Positions 6,907 through 13,721 of a stretch of DNA of 13,721 nt are shown piece by piece. Within the stretch, counting starts at the first letter, position 1. Each line of letters starts with the position of its first letter. This DNA comes from an uncultured Ruminococcus sp. (lineage in GTDB: Bacteria; Bacillota_A; Clostridia; Oscillospirales; Ruminococcaceae). A program made the translations under genes and the position numbers. The notes under the pieces are model-generated. The model searched no databases, had not been told where the DNA came from, and saw only the letters and a program-made list of their open reading frames with translations. The DNA lies in contig CAMOXW010000130.1 of the NCBI GenBank assembly GCA_946629405.1, positions 1-13,721 on the forward strand, read 5' to 3'.

Positions 6907-9900
6907 CGAACGTTATCTTTCCTTCCTCGCCGAAGGCTATATATCCGCGGGTCTTAGCCTCCCTTATGCCGAGGGACAGCGCAGTTTCAAGCGCCGGTGT
7001 CATTCTTGAATAGCCGAAAAGATGAGCTGTTTCGCGGAGAAGATCGTCACGCTGCATCGCTATCTGACGCGCCATGATGCGCTTTATTCCGGCAGCAAGC
7101 TCCTGCGGCGGGACATCGCCTATATCGCGGCGTTCATCGCCTGCATACTCCGTGCGGCACTTGTCATAGCTTTCCGGAGACTGCTCCGGCTGCCAGAGGA
7201 ATTCAGCATCGCCGCAGAAGGTCGAAGCGTGAGGAGCCTTTTCTACAGCCGCATCGAGGGTCTTTTTCATCGCAGCGCCGGGTCTTGATATCCCCCAGCA
7301 CGCGAAAACCTTCTTTGCAAGGGCGTTCTTGCTGACAGGCGCCTCCGCCCTGAGGACATCGCTCACGTTCTTCGCAATCTTTGTGATATTTGCCTCGTTG
7401 AAGTTCTCCGAAACGCCGTAGGACTTCACTGCGAACGAGGTATACTTATCGCACTGATCGCTGAGCTGAACGGGTTTTTCCTGCTCAAATACGAGCTCCT
7501 GCTTCGGCTTTGCCTCCTCAGGCTGTTTCTTTTCGGGGTTTCTGTAAAGCTCGAGGTCTTTCTCTATCTCATCGCGTATCTTGCCGAGCACGCGCTCGCG
7601 GTTGTCGAGCCAGTCGAGGATGTAAACGTTCATCACGTTCCAGCCCAGTCCCCTGAGCACCGCGGGCTGCGAGAGAGTTCTGTCGGACGCCGTGCCGTTC
7701 TGGTAATAGGACAGGCTTCCGCAGCTTATTCCGAGGATGTAGGTATCAGGCTTGTCGGGATTGCACACAGCAACATCCACCCTGTAATCCGAGCAGCCGA
7801 CGCTGCACTTTGCCTGATAGCCCATTTTTTCAAGCTCAGCCGCAACAGCCTCGCCGAAGCCGTTTCTGGCTGCCGAAGCACCTCCGCGCACAGCGAGAGC
7901 GCTCCTTCCCTTAGCGGCAAATTCGAGGAAGCCTTTAAGTCCCTCAACTCCGTCCGAGCGTGTTCTTGAAAGGTCGATCTGGTCGGGAGTGATCGTCGAG
8001 AAGACTATCATCTGGCACTTTGAACGCGATATCGCAACATTCAGCCTTCGCCATCCGCCGTCGCGGTTGAGCGGACCGAAGTTCATCGAGACCTTGCCGT
8101 CCTTGTCGGGGCCGTAGCCTATCGAGAACATAATGACGTCGCGCTCGTCGCCCTGAACGTTTTCGAGGTTCTTTATGAGGATAGGTTCATACTGCTCATT
8201 CGCCCATATTTCGAGCTGCGGGTCGCTGCGGTAGGCATCCATAAGCATATCGTCAACAAGGTTCTGCTGCGGCATACTGAACGTTACGACGCCGATACTG
8301 AGCTTTCTGAGCTCGGGGTCGCGCAGTCTGCGGGAAATCTCCTCCACGATAGCCTTTGCCTCAGCCTTGTTTGTCTTGGTCGAGCCCTTGTCGTAATAGC
8401 CGTCAACGTGTACCCAGCTCACCTCGGACACCTGGTCGTCAGGCGACGGGAACGTGAAAAGCTTTCCCTCGTAGTACTTAATATTGCTGTAAGCTATGAG
8501 GCTCTCGTGGCGTGAACGGTAGTGCCAGAGCAGATGCTTCTGCGGCATCGAGAGTGCGAGGCAGTCATCCAGAACGCTTTCGAGGTCCTCCTTTTCATAG
8601 TTCTCCTCGTCCACCTGATTCGAGCTGAAGAAGCTGGTCGGAGGAAGCTGCTTCGGGTCTCCAACGACGATGACATTCTCACCGCGCGCGATAGCTCCCA
8701 CAGCCTCGCAGGTCGGGAGCTGCGAAGCCTCGTCGAAGATAACGAGGTCGAATTTCGGGTAAGCCGGGTCGATGTACTGCGCCACCGATATCGGGCTCAT
8801 GAGCATTACCGGGCACATCCTCCGCAGGAGGTTCGGGATGCTGTCAAAGAGCTTGCGAATGGACATCATGCGGCCGTTGCTCTTTATCGCCTTCTGGAGT
8901 ATGCCTATCTCGGAGCTTCCGGCAGAAGCGCCTGCTGCGGGTATCTTCGCTGAAAGCTCGGCAACAAGCTCCTGCATGGTGAGCTTGCTGAAATTGTCGA
9001 GCACCTCTCCGAAGCGTCTGATAGTGTCCTCGTACAGAGTTCCCTGGAAGCGTGAAAGCTCGCTGCTGCGGGAAATAACGAGAGTTGTCATGCTCTTTCC
9101 GAGGTCGCAGTCGAACGCCCTGATAAGCTGCTCCGCAGGCACCTCGCCCGAGAGGTAAGCCTCCGCGACGTTGCCGATACCGAGCTCAGTGAGCCTGCTG
9201 CATATCGTAACGATGCCCGTCCACTCCTTGAGCTGCGGGAGAGCGCGGGTCACAGCCTCAGCCTTGTCAATGCCGAAGCCGCACCAGTTGTCGCCGGAAA
9301 TGAGCCTTTCCGGGATGAAGCCGTACTTCTGCTCCAGTTCCGAAACAGCGGCATCGAGGGCAGCATAGTCCGAGGTCACCTTCTCTGCGGATGCGCGGCT
9401 CACAGACTTTTCAGCCGGGCTGCCGAACTTTTCGCATACTGCCTCCGAAAGCCGGAGCTTCTGCTCGCCGCTGAGAGGCGCAGAGAGGACCTTGCCGCGC
9501 ACCTGCTCCGAGATTGCGGCTGCCTGTGCGAGGATATCCCAGTCCGTGTCCTCGCCGAGCCAGAGCGTACCGAATACCGATGTTACCTCAGCCGGAGCTT
9601 CCTTCAATTCGCGGCTGAGCTCGCCAAGACGGTTGAGCTTTTCGTAATGTCCGACGATACTGCCCTTTGTGACGGTGCCTGAGGACTTCGCGTGAGCGGC
9701 AAGCTCGCTGACAAGCTTCCTGCTCCTGAAAAATTTCGGCATGAACCACTTGCTCTGAGCGGTCTTCCAGTTGACCAGAGCGCCGCTGCTGTCGAAGGCA
9801 AGGACGGACGGCTCGAACTTTTCAAGCACCTCTGCTTTCAGACCTTTCAGTTCCCTGCCGCACTCGATTAGGTGCTCTGCCGGAGCCTTTCTGAGCTCCC

Positions 9901-12685
9901 ATTCGCCGCCGCTGACTATCTGCGGGATGATGTATCCTTCGTCCGAAGCCGCTGCAAGCACTTCCGCAGCCGCCCTGCACTGGGGGTAGGTAAGGCTCTC
10001 CGTGCCGCACAGTGAGCAAAGCTCCGCGGTACCGCCCTCGGCAGCCGAAAGCAGGCCTTTCAGGGCGGAGAGTTTTCCTTCGAGCTCGTCCCTTGTCGAA
10101 GGGTCACAGTGGTCGGCTCTGCAAACATTGAGGGGGGTCGCGGTCACGTCGCCGAACTCCCTTCCCGCCGCAGCGAGGCTCCCGAGAGTTTCCCTCCAGA
10201 GGGAATATGAGCCAGCGCTCATGGCGTCTATCTGCTCAGCGGTAAAAGTGAATTTTCCGCCGTATCCGCGGTTATTCTCGTACATCACGGCAGCGTCATA
10301 CATGGACATACCGAAGCTGCGCTGCTTGTGTATCTCCTCCATAGTTGAGTTGAGCTCGCGGCGCATTTCGGCGATCTTCTCAGCCTGCGCCTTGTACTCC
10401 TGAGGGTGCTTGATCCTGCCGACGTTCAGTGTTTCGTCAAGCTGGCTGAGAACCGCGCGTTTCTGGGCTTTATTTGAGTGAAGCTCCAGGCAGAACGGTC
10501 CGAGGCCGACCTTGTTCAGCCTCTTTTCAACGACCGAGAGCGCCGCCATTTTTTCAGCGACGAAAAGCACGGATTTTCCGTGATACAGCGCACTTGCGAT
10601 CATGTTGGTGATGGTCTGGGACTTGCCGCTCCCGGGAGGTCCGTGGAGGACGAAGCTCTTGCCCTGCGAGGCAGCGTAAACTGCTGCAAGCTGCGATGAA
10701 TCGGCACTCAGCGGAACTGCAAGATCAGTGGGAGCGACCTTGCTGTCGAGGTCGAGCGGGGAGATATAGATATCGCCGTCCTGCCACTCGGTCCTGCCGG
10801 AGATGAGGCTTGCGACGACCTTGTTCTTTGCAAGCTCGTCGGCACGGTTGCGGATGTCGTTCCACATGATGAAGCGGTTGAAGGAAAACTGGCCGATGAA
10901 GGCATATTCCTCGATATCCCAGCGGTTCTGAGCCATTATGCCCTGACGGATGGTGCTGAAAATGAGGTTTAAGTCAACGCCGTTCTCGTCCATTGGAACA
11001 GGGTCGAGTCCCTTGATGTCAATGCCGAAGAACTGTCTCAGCATTTCGAGCATTGTGATATTGACCTGAGTATCCTCGTCGCGGATAGCAATTGAATAAG
11101 CCTTCTCCTGCACCTTACGGGTGATATCGACGGGGATGAGTATGAGGGGGGCGTACCTTGCCTTTTCGCTCTTGTCGGTCTCGTACCAGCGCAGGAAGCC
11201 GAGGGCGAGATATATCGTATTTACGCCGTTTTCCTCGAGGCTGACCTTTGCCTGACGGTGAAGCTTCTTCATAATGCGGTCGAGCTCGCTCTCGCTGAGG
11301 TAGGACCTCAGGCGGCGGCTCCTGAACTCGGTCGCGGCGATATCAGCGATGCGGCCGCGGTCGTTTTCCATTTCGTATATCCTGCTGTCGGCAACGGTCA
11401 GAGCCATGTCGTTCGGTGCCGGCATCACGCGGAATTCCTCGCCCTTTGACATTTCGTCCTCGAGGGTCGCAAGGGAGTCCGTCATGAGCTGGACGCTCAT
11501 TGAATTCGGCCGGAAATTGAGCAGGCTGTTCCTGAGGCTGAGGTCGAGAAGCTTGCGCTCCCAGATGACCTGCTTTGTCACCTCACGCTCGCTGAGGGCG
11601 CCCTGTCCGATCAGCTGCAGCTCGTCCGGGGCGGAGGTTATCTCGGAACCCTTCCTTTCGCCGTAATCGACCGCTTTGAAGGTGCCGTTCTCGGAAATGC
11701 GCGAGGGGATCGGTCTTATGCCGCCGGAGCGCGTGCGGATAACGTCTATCGCAAAGTAGAACTCGCTCTGGTCGCTGAGTGCAGCGGCAGCGTGTTTTTC
11801 AGCGTCGTTGAAGTCAGTGCTCTTGCCTGCGACGAAGTCCGTACACTCCACAGCGCAGATCGCGTCGATACCGTGAGCGATACGTTTTGTGAGCGCTGTC
11901 ACATCGAATTGCAGAGCATCCGGGAAGGTCTCGTTCTCGAGCCAGCAGGCAGCGAAGGCGTGACCTTTTTTCAGTACGAGGAGCGGGTTGAGGCCTATCG
12001 CCTCGAGGCATGAGCAGTACAGCACCGCAAGGTCAAGGCAGGTGCCGGACTTGCCCTCGAGGACAGCGTCGGGCATCCTTATCCTCTGAGCCTCCTCATA
12101 GCTCGCAGGCGGCATGGTATAGGCTATGTTAGCCTCCTGAAGCGCCGCATAGACTGCGCCCATCTGCTGCTTTACGATGTTCGGGTTCTTTGACTGATAG
12201 CCGGTGAAGGACGGGTCGCCTGTCCACTTCCGGAGGTAGAGGCTTGCCTGAGAGATGATCTCCTTCACGCGGGGGTGGTTCGGGGTCATGAACGCCGCAG
12301 CCATTTCCGGCATGAAGTTGACGCCTGTCCACTGGTCATAGGCAAGCAGCTCGATGCTGCGGTTTTCGCATCCGATGACCTCGTCGCCCCGGAGCGCCTC
12401 GATAGTAACGCTGCCTACGAGCTTTTCCGTGAGAGCAAACAGGTACTCGGGGTTCATGACAATATTCACGGGCGAGAACTCGACCGGCTGGCCGGGTCTG
12501 AGGTCGGCGGGAACAGTCTCGTATGTACGGGCGAATTCCGGCTCGAAGGAAATACGCAGCCTGACGCTGCTGAGAACGCTGTCTGTATTGTTTGTAACGG
12601 TAAGTCCGCGGAATACCGGGACGTAATTCTGCTGCATAGCGAAGTTTATCCCGGCGGTCATAGTGCCGCTGATAGTGATATTCAT
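6896..12685 (-). CDS. Giant DUF4011-helicase-nuclease-DUF3320 protein (Hhe-like), with transglutaminase-like domain
   Basis: The 1929-residue protein is probably cytosolic, with no signal peptide. Domains in order: a beta-rich region (1-115); a transglutaminase-like fold (about 120-310) with Cys216 in KSGTCLDLA, His242 in KKGHAFAA and Asp261 in FDVT as a plausible triad; DUF4011 from WERKLLDLSLRNSLLNFR (375-392); then an Upf1-like SF1 helicase. The helicase has Walker A GPPGSGKS (682-689), DEAS (1318-1321), GDPKQLPP (1342-1349), HYRSRHESLI (1388-1397), QGDERDVI (1511-1518) and RRLNVAISRSK (1546-1556). About 630 residues separate Walker A from DEAS. A Vsr/MTES_1575-type nuclease domain (about 1608-1700) and DUF3320 (about 1765-1925) complete it. 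The helicase motifs look intact; the nuclease motif is altered. DUF4011-helicase-Vsr proteins are reported as an anti-phage system (Hhe), so defence or DNA repair is likely but not shown here. I chose the ATG at 12683-12685 because two upstream ATGs lack binding sites. Confidence 0.9.
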   Translation of the reverse strand: MNITISGTMTAGINFAMQQNYVPVFRGLTVTNNTDSVLSSVRLRISFEPEFARTYETVPADLRPGQPVEFSPVNIVMNPEYLFALTEKLVGSVTIEALRGDEVIGCENRSIELLAYDQWTGVNFMPEMAAAFMTPNHPRVKEIISQASLYLRKWTGDPSFTGYQSKNPNIVKQQMGAVYAALQEANIAYTMPPASYEEAQRIRMPDAVLEGKSGTCLDLAVLYCSCLEAIGLNPLLVLKKGHAFAACWLENETFPDALQFDVTALTKRIAHGIDAICAVECTDFVAGKSTDFNDAEKHAAAALSDQSEFYFAIDVIRTRSGGIRPIPSRISENGTFKAVDYGERKGSEITSAPDELQLIGQGALSEREVTKQVIWERKLLDLSLRNSLLNFRPNSMSVQLMTDSLATLEDEMSKGEEFRVMPAPNDMALTVADSRIYEMENDRGRIADIAATEFRSRRLRSYLSESELDRIMKKLHRQAKVSLEENGVNTIYLALGFLRWYETDKSEKARYAPLILIPVDITRKVQEKAYSIAIRDEDTQVNITMLEMLRQFFGIDIKGLDPVPMDENGVDLNLIFSTIRQGIMAQNRWDIEEYAFIGQFSFNRFIMWNDIRNRADELAKNKVVASLISGRTEWQDGDIYISPLDLDSKVAPTDLAVPLSADSSQLAAVYAASQGKSFVLHGPPGSGKSQTITNMIASALYHGKSVLFVAEKMAALSVVEKRLNKVGLGPFCLELHSNKAQKRAVLSQLDETLNVGRIKHPQEYKAQAEKIAEMRRELNSTMEEIHKQRSFGMSMYDAAVMYENNRGYGGKFTFTAEQIDAMSAGSYSLWRETLGSLAAAGREFGDVTATPLNVCRADHCDPSTRDELEGKLSALKGLLSAAEGGTAELCSLCGTESLTYPQCRAAAEVLAAASDEGYIIPQIVSGGEWELRKAPAEHLIECGRELKGLKAEVLEKFEPSVLAFDSSGALVNWKTAQSKWFMPKFFRSRKLVSELAAHAKSSGTVTKGSIVGHYEKLNRLGELSRELKEAPAEVTSVFGTLWLGEDTDWDILAQAAAISEQVRGKVLSAPLSGEQKLRLSEAVCEKFGSPAEKSVSRASAEKVTSDYAALDAAVSELEQKYGFIPERLISGDNWCGFGIDKAEAVTRALPQLKEWTGIVTICSRLTELGIGNVAEAYLSGEVPAEQLIRAFDCDLGKSMTTLVISRSSELSRFQGTLYEDTIRRFGEVLDNFSKLTMQELVAELSAKIPAAGASAGSSEIGILQKAIKSNGRMMSIRKLFDSIPNLLRRMCPVMLMSPISVAQYIDPAYPKFDLVIFDEASQLPTCEAVGAIARGENVIVVGDPKQLPPTSFFSSNQVDEENYEKEDLESVLDDCLALSMPQKHLLWHYRSRHESLIAYSNIKYYEGKLFTFPSPDDQVSEVSWVHVDGYYDKGSTKTNKAEAKAIVEEISRRLRDPELRKLSIGVVTFSMPQQNLVDDMLMDAYRSDPQLEIWANEQYEPILIKNLENVQGDERDVIMFSIGYGPDKDGKVSMNFGPLNRDGGWRRLNVAISRSKCQMIVFSTITPDQIDLSRTRSDGVEGLKGFLEFAAKGRSALAVRGGASAARNGFGEAVAAELEKMGYQAKCSVGCSDYRVDVAVCNPDKPDTYILGISCGSLSYYQNGTASDRTLSQPAVLRGLGWNVMNVYILDWLDNRERVLGKIRDEIEKDLELYRNPEKKQPEEAKPKQELVFEQEKPVQLSDQCDKYTSFAVKSYGVSENFNEANITKIAKNVSDVLRAEAPVSKNALAKKVFACWGISRPGAAMKKTLDAAVEKAPHASTFCGDAEFLWQPEQSPESYDKCRTEYAGDERRDIGDVPPQELAAGIKRIMARQIAMQRDDLLRETAHLFGYSRMTPALETALSLGIREAKTRGYIAFGEEGKITFVES

Positions 12686-12694
12686 GTCCAATTT

Positions 12695-12701
12695 CTCTCC
12701 C
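12695..12701 (-). promoter_or_regulatory. Ribosome binding site choosing the helicase start
   Basis: GGGAGAG on the minus strand lies nine bases before the ATG at 12683-12685. The in-frame ATGs at 12701-12703 and 12713-12715 have no purine-rich site, and the last lies only about ten bases from the predicted transcription start. Confidence 0.65.
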
Positions 12702-12731
12702 ATCTGCAAGAGCATATAGCTTTACATTTAT

Positions 12732-12760
12732 ATCATACCATAAAAGCTATCATTTTACAA
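12732..12760 (-). promoter_or_regulatory. Promoter of the helicase gene
   Basis: On the minus strand, TTGTAA (12755-12760), a 17-base spacer and TGG-TATGAT (-10 at 12732-12737, with TGn extension) predict a start near 12725 and a leader of about 40 nt. Both hexamers deviate from consensus, so it should be a moderate promoter. Confidence 0.65.
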
Positions 12761-12847
12761 GCCTTTTTTTGTGCAGTGAACGCTGTCCCGGCGCTCCGAA
12801 GGTTGAAGTGAACAGCTGCGGTGTCCGCTGATTATGAATTATGCAAT

Positions 12848-12872
12848 AAAAAGAGCGGCAGAAACGCCGCTC
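12848..12872 (-). terminator. Intrinsic terminator of the short transcript upstream of the helicase
   Basis: Minus-strand GAGCGGC, loop GTTTCT, GCCGCTC is followed by TTTTT: a 7-bp G+C-rich stem (12866-12872 and 12853-12859) with a U-run at 12848-12852. No gene ends here; it lies about 60 bases downstream of a strong promoter's predicted start. It therefore closes a short noncoding transcript or acts as an attenuator ahead of the helicase gene. Confidence 0.85.
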
Positions 12873-12927
12873 CACGTTATGATTTTTGGGGTATGAAGCT
12901 TTTTCAGGTGGTTGTGCGTTCGCAAAT
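12848..12927 (-). ncRNA. Candidate small RNA, about 80 nt, family not recognised
   Basis: A strong promoter (12932-12959) predicts a start at 12925-12928, and an intrinsic terminator ends at 12848, giving about 78-80 nt. The 5' part can form a short TGCG/CGCA hairpin. The middle, about 12873-12910, is A- and C-rich and looks single-stranded, and the 3' end is the terminator hairpin. There is no open reading frame with a ribosome binding site inside. I do not recognise the family; it is not 6S, tmRNA, SRP RNA or RNase P by size and sequence. The alternative is an attenuated leader of the helicase gene, whose start codon is 163 bases beyond the terminator. Confidence 0.5.
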
Positions 12928-12931
12928 TGCC

Positions 12932-12959
12932 ATTGTATCACAGTGTCTCAGAATGTCAA
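12932..12959 (-). promoter_or_regulatory. Strong promoter inside an inverted repeat, for the short transcript
   Basis: The minus strand has a perfect -35 TTGACA (12954-12959), a 16-base spacer and TGA-TACAAT (-10 at 12932-12937, extended -10). The -35 and the whole spacer lie within one arm of the inverted repeat at 12938-13010; the -10 lies just outside it. Confidence 0.8.
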
Positions 12960-13010
12960 GACTAAAACAAGCGCTGTAAACAGCGGTCTTGACATTCCTC
13001 CTCACTGTGA
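12938..13010. repeat. 73-bp bipartite inverted repeat carrying the promoter
   Basis: Outer arms TCACAGTG (12938-12945) and CACTGTGA (13003-13010) and inner arms GAATGTCAAGAC (12951-12962) and GTCTTGACATTC (12986-12997) are perfect inverted repeats. They are separated by five unpaired bases on each side. The 23-base centre contains CGCTG-TAAA-CAGCG (12972-12985). The right outer arm is also part of a local palindrome CCTCA-CTG-TGAGG (13000-13012). The layout suits a dyad operator, a cruciform, or a remnant of a small mobile element. Confidence 0.8.
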
Positions 13011-13067
13011 GGTGGAGCAATTACGCAAACGCCGGAATCTGACGACCACCCTATTTGTTATTTACCC

Positions 13068-13099
13068 AAAAAAAATTGCCGCTATCATCATAGCGGCAA
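13068..13099 (-). terminator. Intrinsic terminator of the RadC-like gene
   Basis: Minus-strand TTGCCGCTAT, loop GATG, ATAGCGGCAA is followed by eight T (13068-13075). The stem is 10 bp and perfect (13090-13099 and 13076-13085). It lies about 60 bases after the stop codon and is the strongest terminator in the window. Confidence 0.95.
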
Positions 13100-13161
13100 A
13101 TTCAATATATTGCATGGAAACCGGAATTGAAAGCAACTGGGCTAAAAGAAAAGCTTAGCCA

Positions 13162-13721
13162 TCAGAGCATATAGGCGGAGCTTTCGTGCATAGAGAAGTG
13201 CTGCGAGCCGCCTTTGATTATGACATCAGCGATCCTGGTGCCGATACCTTCAAGGGGCTTTCTGATTATTTTGAGCAGATTCATGTCGGCGGATGAAAGA
13301 GCAGTGGAATCCTCTCCGTGGCAGATGCCGATAATTACTGACCTTGCGTCAGTCAACAGTATATCCGTGAGAATGTTCCGGACGCTCAGCTCGCCTGATA
13401 CAATAGCTGATTCACTTGCAGAGCGGGTGCTGATGACGTTGTTCCTGGAGTTGAGGAATATCATAATAAATGTGCCGGGGGTTGAAGATGCGAAGAAGCT
13501 GTCAAGGTATGCTTGTGAGGTACTGAAAAAAGTACCTTCAGCGGCGCGTTCGTCGAGCATAGAGATGATACTTCCAACAAGATGCAGCATAAAAGCGCTT
13601 GAACTGCCGATGCCTTTTACCGAGCAGAGCTCATCCGGGGAAGATTTTAGGACTTCCCGCAGCGAGCCGAAGCGATCAAGGAGGGCGTGAGCTAAATCAT
13701 TTGTGTTAGCGCGCGGTATCG
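13162..13721 (-). CDS. RadC/JAB-family protein with degenerate JAMM motif, N-terminus beyond window
   Basis: The frame is open from the right edge; 185 residues are visible. The visible part starts IPRANTNDLAHALLDRFGS and continues LREVLKSSPDELCSVKGIGS, the helix-hairpin-helix half of RadC, so about 40-50 residues are missing and the full protein would be about 230, the family norm. The JAB half follows: FIMIFLNSRNNVIS, GELSVRNILTDILLTDARSVII, SADMNLLKIIRKPL, ADVIIKGGS. RadC normally carries HNHPSG after VI(L/I)xx; here the segment reads ICHGEDS, so the first His is lost and only one remains. The Glu before the first strand and the His of LDHII (here IADVII) are also absent, while the Asp of the SxxD motif is kept. 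Metal-dependent activity is doubtful. RadC's cellular role is unsettled; relatives are common on mobile and defence regions. An internal ATG at 13588-13590 is not the true start. Confidence 0.88.
   Translation of the reverse strand, partial: IPRANTNDLAHALLDRFGSLREVLKSSPDELCSVKGIGSSSAFMLHLVGSIISMLDERAAEGTFFSTSQAYLDSFFASSTPGTFIMIFLNSRNNVISTRSASESAIVSGELSVRNILTDILLTDARSVIIGICHGEDSTALSSADMNLLKIIRKPLEGIGTRIADVIIKGGSQHFSMHESSAYML

Larger units (their letters stand above)
12686..13161. other. 476-base intergenic region between helicase and RadC-like genes
   Basis: Read on the minus strand from 13161 it holds a GGCTAA/TTAGCC hairpin directly after the RadC-like stop (13140-13160, no U-run) and the terminator of that gene. 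The 73-bp inverted repeat with a promoter, the candidate small RNA with its terminator and the helicase promoter follow. I see nothing specific in 13013-13067 or 12773-12847. Open frames across it on either strand have no coding support. Confidence 0.7.

Noticed and set aside
12275..12811. A 178-residue plus-strand open frame opposite the start of the helicase gene
   Set aside because: It is antisense to well-supported coding sequence and overlaps the helicase promoter; composition and lack of an initiation site argue against it.
12750..12941. A 63-residue minus-strand open frame across the small-RNA region
   Set aside because: Its GTG start overlaps the -10 of the promoter, so it cannot be translated from that transcript, and it runs through the terminator hairpin.
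12989..12994. A plus-strand TTGACA as a divergent promoter
   Set aside because: No -10-like sequence stands 15-19 bases downstream and no plus-strand gene follows. It is the mirror arm of the inverted repeat.
13214..13690. A 158-residue plus-strand open frame opposite the RadC-like gene
   Set aside because: The minus-strand frame has clear RadC homology along its length; the plus frame is its shadow.

Overview
The window reads as a chromosomal piece of a Gram-positive Clostridia-type bacterium, most likely of the Ruminococcus/Oscillospiraceae kind. The grounds are a MurT/GatD lipid II amidation pair, a SpoVB/MOP-type flippase, strong AGGAGG ribosome binding sites, a paralogous EF-G and fairly G+C-rich coding sequence with A+T-rich promoters. 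This assignment comes from gene content only. Every gene I can support lies on the minus strand, so the text follows transcription from high to low coordinates.

Right part (12686-13721): a RadC/JAB-family gene runs off the right edge and ends at a very good intrinsic terminator. Its JAMM metal-binding motif is largely lost. A 476-base gap follows. It holds a 73-bp two-part inverted repeat carrying a strong promoter, then a terminator about 60 bases downstream of the predicted start; together these suggest a small RNA of about 80 nt or an attenuated leader. A second promoter follows, for the next gene.

Centre (6896-12685): one very large gene encodes a 1929-residue protein. In order it has a beta-rich N-terminal region, a transglutaminase-like Cys-His-Asp domain, DUF4011, an Upf1-like SF1 helicase with a long insertion, a Vsr/MTES_1575-like nuclease domain with altered motif residues, and DUF3320. 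This is close to the DUF4011-helicase-Vsr anti-phage architecture (Hhe), so it is the likeliest defence-related gene here. Its stop codon lies inside an array of 7-bp repeats that runs into a 63-bp palindromic element.

Left part (1-6753): murT (TTG start) and gatD overlap by ATGA and encode the enzyme that amidates the isoglutamate of lipid II. Then come a small XRE/zinc-ribbon regulator with its own promoter and terminator, a MOP-superfamily flippase, an EF-G-like GTPase with altered switch residues and its own promoter and terminator, and a tRNA-Val/tRNA-Asp operon behind a perfect-consensus promoter. The left edge cuts tRNA-Asp.

MurT/GatD and the flippase both fit cell-envelope synthesis. 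The helicase, the small RNA region and the degenerate RadC are the parts that ordinary housekeeping does not explain.
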